A stretch of DNA of 64,000 bases, from NCBI RefSeq assembly GCF_000316665.1, contig NC_019678.1, forward strand, positions 2,914,001-2,978,000. The letters run 5' to 3'. The stretch is from Rivularia sp. PCC 7116 (GTDB taxonomy: Bacteria > Cyanobacteriota > Cyanobacteriia > Cyanobacteriales > Nostocaceae). Position 1 is the first letter of the stretch. Every line of letters starts with the position of its first letter. The position numbers and the translations under genes are program-made. The notes under the pieces are model-generated. The model searched no databases. It was not told the origin of the DNA and saw nothing but the letters and a program-made list of their open reading frames with translations. This document shows, piece by piece, positions 54,312 through 62,719 of the stretch.

Positions 54312-55889
54312 ATGAGAAAAAGTGCATCTACCTCAGCAGCGGTTATTCCCAACCAAGATAAGAAAAGATTTTCTGATTTACTAAGCAAGTTTGTTAAGGA
54401 AAATCAACAGTTATTAGTCCAAAAAACTGAAATGGGCGGTACTCAAGCTTATGTGGGTTCAGTCACTTTAGAATGGTTTGCATCTCAAGTTCGTTTTGCA
54501 TCTTTTTTACCATTATTGCGAAGTAAGTACAATCCCGATACTGATAATATCGAAATTGACGCACAAAGTATAGATGATATACAGCAACGCCCTTTAGATT
54601 GGTCGCGTCAGGCACCTTTAGTTCAGTATTTAGCTGCGAGAAAAAACCATAAATTTCCTCCCGTATTAGCTGTAATTAGTCAGCCTTGGGTTGATAATGC
54701 CGAAGCACCGGAATGGGATAGTAAAGGACGAGCAAAAAAATCTACTACTGAATTTACGAATTTCGATGATGAAGGTAAATTTGGTTTGCTGGATATATCA
54801 CAAGAGAATGTAACTATTTATGCATTAGATGGTCAGCATAGATTGATGGCGGTACAGGGTTTAATGGAGATACTAGAAACTGGCAAACTACCGCGCTATA
54901 AAAAGGATAAAGCCGCTTCTAGCAATTTTATCACCATTAACGATCTAACAGAAAAGTATCGAGTTGAAGCTGAATATTTACAACAATTACCCCAGGAAAA
55001 AATCGGTATTGAGTTTATTTGTGCGGTAGCTCAAGGAGAAACTCGCGAACAAGCAAGACGCAGGGTAAGGTCAATTTTCGTACATGTCAATTTAATGGCT
55101 GTACCGTTGAGTAAAGGACAATTAGCGCAGTTAAATGAAGACGATGGCTTTTCTATTGTTGCCAGAAAAATAGCCGTTAGCCATCCACTTTTAGAACAGC
55201 GTCAGGATCGGAAATCTCGCGTAAATTGGAATAGTGCTACAGTTGCAGCTAAATCTACAGTTTTGACAACTTTGCAGGCATTAAAAGAGATGTCAGAACG
55301 TTATTTAGAACACAAGTATCCTCACTGGAAACCTTTAGATAAAGGGTTAATTCCCATGCGCCCCGAAGATGAGGAATTAGAAGAGGCTATGGACGATTTT
55401 GATGAATTATTTGATAATTTAGCAAATTTACCAAGCTATAAAGTGTTGGAATACGAAGACACCCCAATGTTTAGAAGATTTAGTTTTGAAAAAGATGGGG
55501 GAGAAGGCAATATTTTATTTCGTCCCGTCGGACAAATGGCATTAGCAAAAGCTTTAGGTATCTTAATCTTTGAGAAGGGTTTTTCTATAGAAGAAATTTT
55601 TGAAAAGTTACGAAAGTTTGATAGTAAAGGCGGATTTAGTGGAATGGAATTTCCCAAATCTCTTTGGTATGGGGTTTTATATGATGCGAGTCGCAAACGG
55701 GTATTAGTTGCCGGTAAAGAATTAGCAACTCGGTTAATAGTTTATATTTTGGGTGGAACAAAAGACAGAATGGAAAAAGCGGAATTGAGAAAAGATTTAG
55801 CGAAGGCAAGAACTTTTGAAGATAATACCGTGGATTTCAAAGGTAAATTTGTAGAGCCGAAGAAGGTGGGGTTGCCGGGGGTTTTGTGA
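54312..55889 (+). CDS. dndB: DNA sulfur modification protein DndB (DGQHR domain)
   Basis: A 525-residue protein with the DGQHR motif (YALDGQHRLMAV, residues 170-181) that defines the family. Preceding segments (GGTQAYVGSVTLEWFASQV; PPVLAVISQPW) and the following IFVHVNLMAVPLSKGQLAQLNED also match. DndB acts as a regulator of the dnd operon and affects modification density. It is transcribed divergently from dndC-dndD-dndE, unlike some species where it is the first gene of that run. The ATG at 54312 is preceded only by AT-rich sequence, without a good ribosome-binding site. Confidence 0.93.
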   Translation: MRKSASTSAAVIPNQDKKRFSDLLSKFVKENQQLLVQKTEMGGTQAYVGSVTLEWFASQVRFASFLPLLRSKYNPDTDNIEIDAQSIDDIQQRPLDWSRQAPLVQYLAARKNHKFPPVLAVISQPWVDNAEAPEWDSKGRAKKSTTEFTNFDDEGKFGLLDISQENVTIYALDGQHRLMAVQGLMEILETGKLPRYKKDKAASSNFITINDLTEKYRVEAEYLQQLPQEKIGIEFICAVAQGETREQARRRVRSIFVHVNLMAVPLSKGQLAQLNEDDGFSIVARKIAVSHPLLEQRQDRKSRVNWNSATVAAKSTVLTTLQALKEMSERYLEHKYPHWKPLDKGLIPMRPEDEELEEAMDDFDELFDNLANLPSYKVLEYEDTPMFRRFSFEKDGGEGNILFRPVGQMALAKALGILIFEKGFSIEEIFEKLRKFDSKGGFSGMEFPKSLWYGVLYDASRKRVLVAGKELATRLIVYILGGTKDRMEKAELRKDLAKARTFEDNTVDFKGKFVEPKKVGLPGVL

Positions 55890-55912
55890 GGGGGATTTGT
55901 TTATTTACGAAT

Positions 55913-55939
55913 CGCCCTCACCCTCGAAGGGTGGGGCTA
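55913..55939. repeat. Left arm of a perfect 27-bp inverted repeat
   Basis: It begins CGCCCTCACCCTCGAAGGGT and is the exact reverse complement of 56876-56902. Its centre (CACCCTCGAAGGGTG) is itself nearly palindromic. It lies 24 bp after dndB. Confidence 0.85.
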
Positions 55940-56133
55940 CAGAAACAAAGTCCACCTGCGTGGGCTCGGAACTAATGATAGATAACTTAAGTAGGTTGGC
56001 TAAAATAAACCGAACTATGTAACGAAATGTAAAAGCATCGAAACCCTTGCGATGATCCGCAGCTTCGCTGAATGCTTCATTCCGCTTCGCTCCATTCGCA
56101 ATGACATAGTTATAAATTTTCTCACCCACCTAC

Positions 56134-56655
56134 TTACCATATGTAAAATAAAACGACTTCTCTATGCTTTGCAGCTTCTTGAAAGAATTTAACTAGCATT
56201 AGAAAAGTATCAGTTAAGAATTCTAGTTCCTCTTCACCACCACGTTCCCATAAAATCGCCGGATAAATATTAGCTTCAACGAGTTCTGAAGGTTTAAACC
56301 TAGCTTGAAATTCAGCTTTAGATATTTTACTGATTGCTTCTGCTACTTCTTTTACTTCTGATGGATTTAGAAACCTTGCTGGTCCAAAATCAAAATCTGG
56401 ATTTTCTACATCACCTAATGGAGTACCACCCATTACTATATTTTCTAAAGGTGGTTGATCGTCAGCTATTGTACCAGTTAATAAAAAATGGATAGCGTGC
56501 CATGTTTTTCCTATACAAAGGTAGCTACCATTTAATTCAGATATTTGGTCTGCTTGATAACTAGGAAATAGAAAATCGGTAATAAGTTCTCGATGGTTTT
56601 GTAATTCGGTAAGTTGTTTTTGAGAAATACGTCTGTAATTCCCGGTCATACCCAT
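56134..56655 (-). CDS. DUF1877 (YfbM-type) family protein
   Basis: A 173-residue protein, start MGMTGNYRRIS. The sequence (CIGKTWHAIHFLLTG, GGTPLGDVENPDFDFGPARFLNPSEV, FYIW end) matches the DUF1877 family, soluble and without known function. Residue composition suggests an alpha+beta fold with no membrane segment or known catalytic motif. The gene lies between dndB and the associated-protein-4 gene, within a 990-bp segment bounded by a perfect 27-bp inverted repeat, so it may be an insertion rather than a dnd component. Confidence 0.8.
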   Translation of the reverse strand: MGMTGNYRRISQKQLTELQNHRELITDFLFPSYQADQISELNGSYLCIGKTWHAIHFLLTGTIADDQPPLENIVMGGTPLGDVENPDFDFGPARFLNPSEVKEVAEAISKISKAEFQARFKPSELVEANIYPAILWERGGEEELEFLTDTFLMLVKFFQEAAKHREVVLFYIW

Positions 56656-56753
56656 GATACTTTCTAATTATTAGGATTATTGTCAAACACGCCTTTCAAT
56701 AAAAAACTATTTCTATAATAATTTTCTAATAACTCAGATTATTTTCAAATCTG

Positions 56754-56902
56754 CCAGGGAATGCAATTCCCTGTCTCATAGCGAAAGTCGTCTCAAGACG
56801 ACTATGTAATTTATATGATTCTTTCAATCTACTAAAATAGAATAATTTAGCCCACTAAGGTGGGCTTCGTAATTCTAGCCCCACCCTTCGAGGGTGAGGG
56901 CG
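56754..56902. repeat. Cluster of four small hairpins with the right arm of the inverted repeat
   Basis: CAGGGAATGCAATTCCCTG (56755-56773), AGTCGTCTCAAGACGACT (56786-56803), AGCCCACTAAGGTGGGCT (56849-56866) and the 27-bp arm at 56876-56902 (CCACCCTTCGAGGGTG core) are each self-complementary. Hairpins of these kinds are spread through filamentous cyanobacterial genomes. Confidence 0.75.
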
Positions 56903-56918
56903 TATTGAAAACCTATAA

Positions 56919-57392
56919 TCAAGACAAAAACTTACTCAAATCAAATTCTTCTTCCTGCTTCTCTTCCTTAAACCTTTCCGCGCTCAACATTAATAAAAGC
57001 CTTTCCGAATAATCTACCGCACCTCGCAATTCGGTTTGCAGTATTTCTAAACCACCATTTGTATATTCTTCAAAAATATTATTGCGTTGAGTTTGAGATT
57101 CTTCCTGAGTTACCGAAAGCACTTTGATATCTTTCGTTTCGGTAATACCGATTAATTTAATTACCCAGTCGTAACCCATTGAAGCAAAAGTTTCTACTTT
57201 TATCGGTGAAGGTTCTCTTTTAGAAATTTCTCCTAAAGGCACGCGGCGATTGTGCTTTTTACCCAAAGTAGCCGCAAAAACTACTACATCAGCAAAAGTT
57301 TGAAAAGGTCCCGTTGCACCATTCCAAGATGTTAAACTTTGTACTAATTCCGCCTTATCTTTTGCAACCCTAATTCTTCCAGTTTCAGCCAT
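56919..57392 (-). CDS. DNA phosphorothioation-associated protein 4-like
   Basis: The preferred start is the ATG at 57392 (157 residues), beginning MAETGRIRVAKDKAELVQSL. An open frame to 57473 exists, but its 27 extra residues (YQLTTNNYQLTT) are only the translation of a tandem repeat. Motifs are FQTFADVVVFAATLGKKHNRRVPLG and a charged C-terminus (EEKQEEEFDLSKFLS). The sequence and position fit the family named DNA phosphorothioation-associated protein 4, as I remember it. Its molecular role is unknown. It follows the second SMC gene by 106 bp. Confidence 0.75.
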   Translation of the reverse strand: MAETGRIRVAKDKAELVQSLTSWNGATGPFQTFADVVVFAATLGKKHNRRVPLGEISKREPSPIKVETFASMGYDWVIKLIGITETKDIKVLSVTQEESQTQRNNIFEEYTNGGLEILQTELRGAVDYSERLLLMLSAERFKEEKQEEEFDLSKFLS

Positions 57393-57404
57393 TTTAGTTG
57401 TGAG

Positions 57405-57475
57405 TTGATAGTTGTTAGTTGTTAGTTGATAGTTGATAGTAGCAACATAATCAGTGAAATCAGTGAAATCCATTT
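57405..57475. repeat. Repeat read as a false N-terminus of the downstream gene
   Basis: GTTAGTTGATAGTTG-type units are iterated, followed by AATCAGTGAAATCAGTGAAATC. The array lies just upstream of the associated-protein-4-like gene and happens to be open in its frame. Confidence 0.65.
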
Positions 57476-57498
57476 AATCCGTGATAGTTGATAAATGT

Positions 57499-59565
57499 TT
57501 ATTCCCTCTCAACTTCAACAATTTCACTATATTCAAACTCATTCGGGCTTTGCTTTACTAAAGGATATCTTTCCCCGCTTAATTCAATAAAATCTTGTTC
57601 GCAATCGGGTTTGGAAGAATAATAAGTTAATACGTATTCCCTACCAACTCTATGTGACATTTCGTCTTCTACTTCACCCCTCCATTGAGTTTTAGTTACC
57701 AAAACGATTAATTGATTGGCTAATTCGGGAATAATTTTTGCTATATGCTTTCGGTAAATTTCATCTAAACTACCGAAGGGTGAATCCATAACAATAGGAA
57801 ACGTGCTGCTATCCGCTACCATCAGCATTTTCTTTTGACTCCAATCCCTAACCCTATCAATAATGCTGCTGATAAACGATAAGCTAAGAATTTGATTTTC
57901 TCCAGTAGATGCTGCAACTGGCATTGCTAAACCAGAAGTATTTTCGATTAACGTAAGTTCGTATTTTTCGCTAATTGTAGGAATGTAAGGTGTAAAGGAT
58001 ATTTCGCTAAATATTTCTTGAACTCTTTTTTCTAACTGCAAGCGGAATTGCTTTTCTTGCAATACTTTAACTTGAGTTAATCTATCGATAGCGTCTTGTG
58101 TGGCGCTGATGCGACGCTGGGCTAATATTTGTTTTTCTTCGTTTAACTTTTGTCTAGATATTTGTTTGTTTAAACTTTCCAACTCAGATTTTAGGTTAAC
58201 TATTTTTTGCTGATTGGCACCTTGTTCTAAAGTCAACTCAGTAATTTTTTCTTCGATTTTATCTAAACGCTTTTGTAAACTTCTAATTTCTTCGCTTGGA
58301 TCTTTTCTTAATCGTTCTTCAATATTATCTAATTCTGCTTCGATTTCAGCTATAACTTGTCTTAGTTGAGCAATTCTGGCTTGTTCTTTATCAATTGTTT
58401 CCCAAAATAACCCTGTTTGCTTATCCATTTCATCAACTTGAGCGCTGATTCTAATTGCTGTTTCTTCAACTTCGGAGGAACCAGCTTTCTCTAACCAGGT
58501 TTCAACATTTACACGAGCATGATTTTCTTCAAATAAACTGGTACCGCAAATACAGCTACTCGAATCTAATAATCCTTGAATAAATTCTCGGGAGATGCCA
58601 GCGGTTAACTTGCCTTTTTGTTTCAAATTCTCAACTAATTCTCGAAATTCTATTGCTGTTTCTGACAGTAAAACTGTATAACCGCCAGTAGAGATAGCTT
58701 TTTTTACGGTTTCTCTAGTGTGTCGTAAATTATCTTGATGGGAAGCCTTCTGTTTTTCTAATTCCTGCCTTCTTTCCTGCAATTCTTTGGCTGCATTCAG
58801 TTCCCGCAGACGCTTGCTCGTTTCTTTTTTAAAAGTATTTTGATATTCTAATTCTTTAACAATTTCTCGCTGTCGCTTGTTAATTGATTCAATTTCAAGC
58901 TCAATTTTACCCTGCTGCTTCAATAATTTTTTAATTTCAGAATCACCAATGATTCTCAACTCGTTTTCTAAACTCTTCTTGGCTTCTTGTAAATGTCGAA
59001 TCGAACGATTTATTACCTCTACACCTAAAAATATTTTAGTAGCTTCCGCGATTTCTGCTTTCTTATCGGAACGAACTATTTCCTCAATCCTTTCACCATC
59101 AAAAAAGAAATATTGGTGTAGGCTAGCAGGTAAAATTTGACCGATAATTTCTTCTGGCATCTGCGGCGGCAGGTACCATCTGCCATCATCTCCCGCTACC
59201 TGCATATATAATTCTGTTTTACCAACATCAATTCCATTATCGTGTTTATAAACTCGACATTGACGTTTTACACGGTAACGTTTTGCGTCGTGTTCCCATG
59301 CTAACTCTACCCAACATTCTATACTCTGACCAATTTTTGCTTCGGCGATCGCTCGTTTATTTACAAGTTGATCGATTGAGGCAAAAGCGGCACTAAATTT
59401 TTCATACAGCAGCCACGTAAATGCATTCAACAAACTAGTTTTACCGGCACCATTATTGCCGTAAATAATAGTAGTATTGTTTGAGTGCGAACCTGCAATC
59501 TGAATTTCGCAAGTTTTACCGTAAAAAGAGCGAAAATTACAAAGCTTGATAGAAGTCAGCTTCAT
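57499..59565 (-). CDS. Second DndD-like SMC/RecF-type ATPase
   Basis: A 688-residue protein. Walker A is IYGNNGAGKTS (34-44). The motif YFFFDGERIEEIV (152-164) parallels the FDGE motif of DndD. Coiled coils flank a C-I-C-G knuckle (338-341) near the mid-point (about 190-330 and 360-530), like a zinc-hook-type arm end but with C-x-C instead of C-x-x-C. The ABC signature is STGENQILSLSF and Walker B IVMDSPFGSLDE. The ATG overlaps the stop of the 57-aa gene (ATGA), so the two are probably translated together. It is a candidate component of phosphorothioation-linked defence. The function is not shown by sequence alone. Confidence 0.85.
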   Translation of the reverse strand: MKLTSIKLCNFRSFYGKTCEIQIAGSHSNNTTIIYGNNGAGKTSLLNAFTWLLYEKFSAAFASIDQLVNKRAIAEAKIGQSIECWVELAWEHDAKRYRVKRQCRVYKHDNGIDVGKTELYMQVAGDDGRWYLPPQMPEEIIGQILPASLHQYFFFDGERIEEIVRSDKKAEIAEATKIFLGVEVINRSIRHLQEAKKSLENELRIIGDSEIKKLLKQQGKIELEIESINKRQREIVKELEYQNTFKKETSKRLRELNAAKELQERRQELEKQKASHQDNLRHTRETVKKAISTGGYTVLLSETAIEFRELVENLKQKGKLTAGISREFIQGLLDSSSCICGTSLFEENHARVNVETWLEKAGSSEVEETAIRISAQVDEMDKQTGLFWETIDKEQARIAQLRQVIAEIEAELDNIEERLRKDPSEEIRSLQKRLDKIEEKITELTLEQGANQQKIVNLKSELESLNKQISRQKLNEEKQILAQRRISATQDAIDRLTQVKVLQEKQFRLQLEKRVQEIFSEISFTPYIPTISEKYELTLIENTSGLAMPVAASTGENQILSLSFISSIIDRVRDWSQKKMLMVADSSTFPIVMDSPFGSLDEIYRKHIAKIIPELANQLIVLVTKTQWRGEVEDEMSHRVGREYVLTYYSSKPDCEQDFIELSGERYPLVKQSPNEFEYSEIVEVERE

Positions 59566-59735
59566 TTTACAGCTTCCTTAACGATTGCTAAAATATCTTC
59601 GTTAATATGACCAAAACTTTTTTTATCGAGTCTGCTTTTTTCTAAATGCCATACTCTTTCGATAATTTGTCTGACTTCTGGAGAAGCATTAGTTATTGGT
59701 TCTTGTACTTCATCTATATTATGCTGTTTTTTCAT
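59562..59735 (-). CDS. 57-residue protein coupled to the second SMC ATPase
   Basis: It begins MKKQHNIDEVQEPITNA, continues SPEVRQIIERVWHLEKSRLD and ends VKEAVK. It is soluble, charged and predicted helical. The stop TGA overlaps the ATG of the ATPase gene by four bases (ATGA), the classic arrangement for translational coupling. There are no known motifs. The ribosome-binding site is weak. I know no family name, and it may be an accessory subunit of the ATPase. Confidence 0.65.
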   Translation of the reverse strand: MKKQHNIDEVQEPITNASPEVRQIIERVWHLEKSRLDKKSFGHINEDILAIVKEAVK

Positions 59736-60265
59736 AGGGGTTTTTCTATAGCAATTTAAGCTATATTTTACCCGTCTACCCTATAGTCTGTTATCCGTAA
59801 ACTCACTGTAACGATATTTGCTTTAATTATCGTTTTAAGGCTGATTATTAATAGCCAACTGTTTTATAAATGTATTATTTTAAACTGCAAATCGCCTTTA
59901 AAAAACAGTTTTTATGTATAATAAAGTGCAAATTAATGTAAATTATTTTTTATTGTTTATCTGAAAAATATTTTATTTACGAAGCGCTTTTCTGATATTA
60001 TTTTTATAGAAAGTATCGTTAAATAATGGGAATATTAGCAGCAATAAAATTTTTGAAAATATCCCCATTATAAAAATATCTGTTTATATGTTTTATTCTC
60101 TCACATTGCGGTCATTTTCATTTAATTTTTGAATTTATTCTTCAACGTAAAGGAGCGCAAAGGTAAAGCAGAGTTTCGCAAAGTTTCGCAAAGTTTTTTT
60201 GAGAAAATCTAAAAATTGTATTAAACAATGCCCAATGCCCCATGTCCAATTCCCTTCGCTTTAAA
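59736..60265. other. Gene-free gap inside the second dnd cassette
   Basis: Some 530 bp separate the helicase from the 57-aa gene. The DNA is AT-rich with no supported frame. A small tandem AGTTTCGCAA unit repeats three times near 60170-60199. The gap suggests that the two halves have separate promoters. Confidence 0.45.
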
Positions 60266-61765
60266 TTAAACATCCATCAACCCATATCGCTTTTGTAAAT
60301 CGAGTAATTTCATCCTCGCTTCACCAGCATTGTCAGCTAAATCGGCAAACTCAACAAACCGACGCAATTCTTTTTTCAACAAATTACGTTCAACTTCTAA
60401 AGTCTTCCTATCTAAATTCGGAGGTAATACAATCATGTCAAAAATATTAGCGCGTTCCTTACCCGGATGAGGACGTAAAACCCTTCCCCTCCGCTGGATA
60501 AATTGACGGGGATTGCTCGAACTTGCTAAAATCACGGCTGTTTTAATAGCAGGAATATCAACTCCTTCATCCAAACAGCGAATTGCCACTAAGCCTTGCA
60601 ATTCTCCGCTTTCAAATTGATTTCTTAAATCTTCTCTTTCTGATAAAGAAGTTTCTGCGGTATAGGTGCTAACTCTATAACCTAAATCAACTCCCAAAAT
60701 ACGAGTTACTTCCTTTAATTGACGTAAATTAGCACGTCCGTGGGCTTCTTGTGAACCATCGCTGCAATAAAATAACGTGTGAGTAGTTTCGTGACGACTT
60801 AACATCAATTCACGTAGAGCATTTAATTTATTTTCCGCCGCACTTACTAACCTCGCACGCTGAATTAATAAAGATTTGATGTCTTCATTATCTTCAATAT
60901 TAATTAAATCGCCACTTTCTCGCTGCTTATATTGTAAAACCCGCCCAATTTTATGCGTTAATTTTGAATAAGCAAGACTTTCCGATTCCGTTAATTCTAT
61001 CAGTACCGGATAATAAAGATAGCGTACCAAAGCACCTTGACTAATAGCATCTCTCAAAGTAAATTCTGGTTGCAAAACTGCACCAAAATAATTAAATACA
61101 GATTGAGTTCCTACCTCATCAAAATATCTTTCCGGTGTGGCAGATAATCCCAATCTTAATCCAATATTGTGGGGTAAACTTTCCTCTAGCTTTGGCGAGC
61201 CCAAATTATGAGCTTCATCACCAATAATCAAAGTCTTCTGAGGAAAATATTTTAATTGAGATTGGAAACCATCGCTTATCAAAGTTGAATTAGTAGTAAT
61301 AACCGTGATAAACGGTTGAAAACCAGAACGTATATTATAAAGCTGTGTAGAAAGTTGTGTTTGCCAATTACGGACATTTTCAAAAGCTAAAATCGGCTCT
61401 AACCCAAACTTTTCGCATTCCCGCGCCCACTGCGTCACCAGATGACGGTAAGGACAAACCACCAGCAATACTTGCAAATTAATTTGACTGTATAATTCCC
61501 AAGTAATTGCCAGTGCCGTGATAGTCTTACCGCTCCCAGTCGCCATTTTCAAAGTACCCCTACCATTATTCGCAAACCAATTATTTACAGCTTGCTTTTG
61601 GTAGTTTCGCAATTGCAGAGATGGCGGAATTTTCGGGCATCCTGGTAATAGCTGTTTTGCTTGATAGGTGCCTTTCTTTTCTCCTGCCCGATAAGGAATT
61701 TTGAGACGAAAATTAGTTAAAGTATTTGGTACTTTTAACTGAGATTTCTTTTGTGTGAGATACAT
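60266..61765 (-). CDS. SF2 helicase of the phosphorothioation restriction type
   Basis: A 499-residue superfamily 2 helicase. Residues 1-50 are a basic lead-in. Motif I is LKMATGSGKT (72-81), motif II IGDEAHNLGS (181-190) and motif III LGLSATPERYF. Motifs V/VI are RCLDEGVDIPAI and FIQRRGRVLRPHPGK. The length and order fit the family named DNA phosphorothioation system restriction enzyme. No nuclease motif (PD-(D/E)xK, HNH, PLD) is visible in the chain, so cleavage would need another protein or an unrecognised domain. The gene follows lexA by 162 bp on the same strand. Confidence 0.85.
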   Translation of the reverse strand: MYLTQKKSQLKVPNTLTNFRLKIPYRAGEKKGTYQAKQLLPGCPKIPPSLQLRNYQKQAVNNWFANNGRGTLKMATGSGKTITALAITWELYSQINLQVLLVVCPYRHLVTQWARECEKFGLEPILAFENVRNWQTQLSTQLYNIRSGFQPFITVITTNSTLISDGFQSQLKYFPQKTLIIGDEAHNLGSPKLEESLPHNIGLRLGLSATPERYFDEVGTQSVFNYFGAVLQPEFTLRDAISQGALVRYLYYPVLIELTESESLAYSKLTHKIGRVLQYKQRESGDLINIEDNEDIKSLLIQRARLVSAAENKLNALRELMLSRHETTHTLFYCSDGSQEAHGRANLRQLKEVTRILGVDLGYRVSTYTAETSLSEREDLRNQFESGELQGLVAIRCLDEGVDIPAIKTAVILASSSNPRQFIQRRGRVLRPHPGKERANIFDMIVLPPNLDRKTLEVERNLLKKELRRFVEFADLADNAGEARMKLLDLQKRYGLMDV

Positions 61766-61854
61766 AAAATGGCAGCAACCCCGGTAATGATGACTAGTGA
61801 CTCGTAATTAAAGCGATGGGGGAAGAGGGGAGACAAGGAAACAAGGGACTTAAG

Positions 61855-61920
61855 GGAAATGAAGAATTTTAACTTTCAACCTTTAACCTTTAACCTTTAA
61901 CCTTTAACCTGTTCCCCATT
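61855..61920. repeat. Tandem TTTAACC repeat between lexA and the helicase
   Basis: TTTAACC heptamers are repeated at about 61870-61910, typical of the short tandem repeats elsewhere in the window. Confidence 0.75.
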
Positions 61921-61927
61921 CCCTTTC

Positions 61928-62536
61928 TCAGTTATAATTGCGCCAAACAGCAACCAACGAACCTTGCACCTGTACTTGCCCTGCATCAACCTCAATTGGT
62001 TGATATTTCGGGTTTGCGGGTTCAAGGGTAATTCTTTCGGAACTTGTACGATAAAAGCGCTTTAATGTGGTACCGTGTCCATCTACCATTGCAGCAACAA
62101 TAGTACCGTCTTTAAGCATATCTGGTTCCTGTACCGGGCGCAGAAATACCATGTCTCCATCGACTATGGAATCCTCAATCATGCTGTCACCAGTTACCCG
62201 CAAAGCATAAGTTTGGAATGGTAACTTTATCTCTTTAAAATCTAAATGCTCGACAGCATCGGTAAAGGGTTCAATTAAACCACCAGCAGCTATGGTTCCC
62301 AAAATAGGTACTCCGGGATCTTCCGGATGCAAAACTCTAATAGTCCTTGCTTTACCTTCGCTCCATTCAATATATCCTTTGTTACGTAAATGCTCCAAAC
62401 GACTTTGAATAGGCGCTGGTGACTTCAAATTCATCGCTTGCATCATCTGACGAATTGAAGGCGAATGTTGACGCATTCGGATATATTCCGTCAGCCAATC
62501 GTAAAGTTCTCTTTGTGCTTCTGTCAGTTTTTCCAT
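61928..62536 (-). CDS. lexA: LexA repressor
   Basis: A 202-residue transcriptional repressor. Residues 1-65 are the winged-helix DNA-binding domain (SPSIRQMMQAMNLKSPAPIQSRL). The self-cleavage site is the A84-G85 bond in GTIAAGGLI. The Ser-Lys dyad is S118 (GDSMI) and K159 (TTLKRF). All three are intact, as in Anabaena-type LexA and unlike Synechocystis, so RecA-stimulated cleavage should work. A perfect LexA operator is 34-47 bp upstream of the start, which supports autoregulation. Confidence 0.95.
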   Translation of the reverse strand: MEKLTEAQRELYDWLTEYIRMRQHSPSIRQMMQAMNLKSPAPIQSRLEHLRNKGYIEWSEGKARTIRVLHPEDPGVPILGTIAAGGLIEPFTDAVEHLDFKEIKLPFQTYALRVTGDSMIEDSIVDGDMVFLRPVQEPDMLKDGTIVAAMVDGHGTTLKRFYRTSSERITLEPANPKYQPIEVDAGQVQVQGSLVAVWRNYN

Positions 62537-62569
62537 AAATTTATAGAGAAGTAAAATACAAATGTCCCT

Positions 62570-62583
62570 AGAACATTAGTACT
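62570..62583 (-). promoter_or_regulatory. LexA box upstream of lexA
   Basis: On the minus strand the site reads AGTACTAATGTTCT, a perfect match to RGTAC-N3-D-GTWC-B and the form known from Anabaena. It is 34 bp from the ATG, well placed to overlap the promoter. Confidence 0.85.
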
Positions 62584-62669
62584 ACAAAAAACCTCATAAC
62601 TGCAAAGTTTTTTGGCTTTTATATTGCAATTGTTAAAATAAATTTTGAAACGGGGGTTAAAACCGGAGA

Positions 62670-62704
62670 GATTTTGGATTGTAACTAAGGGGAAATCCAA
62701 AATC
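62670..62704. other. Hairpin after argF
   Basis: GATTTTGGATT (62670-62680) pairs exactly with AATCCAAAATC (62694-62704). It lies 16 bp after the argF stop on the minus strand and has no T-tract, so it is a possible but weak terminator. Confidence 0.4.
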
Positions 62705-62719
62705 AGTGTTGAGTAAAAT

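Noticed and set aside
55905-56129. A 74-residue minus-strand frame after dndB
   Set aside because: Its C-terminal part (VSVAPPFEGEGD) translates the inverted-repeat arm and the remainder looks like common dispersed-repeat text, so it is not a gene.
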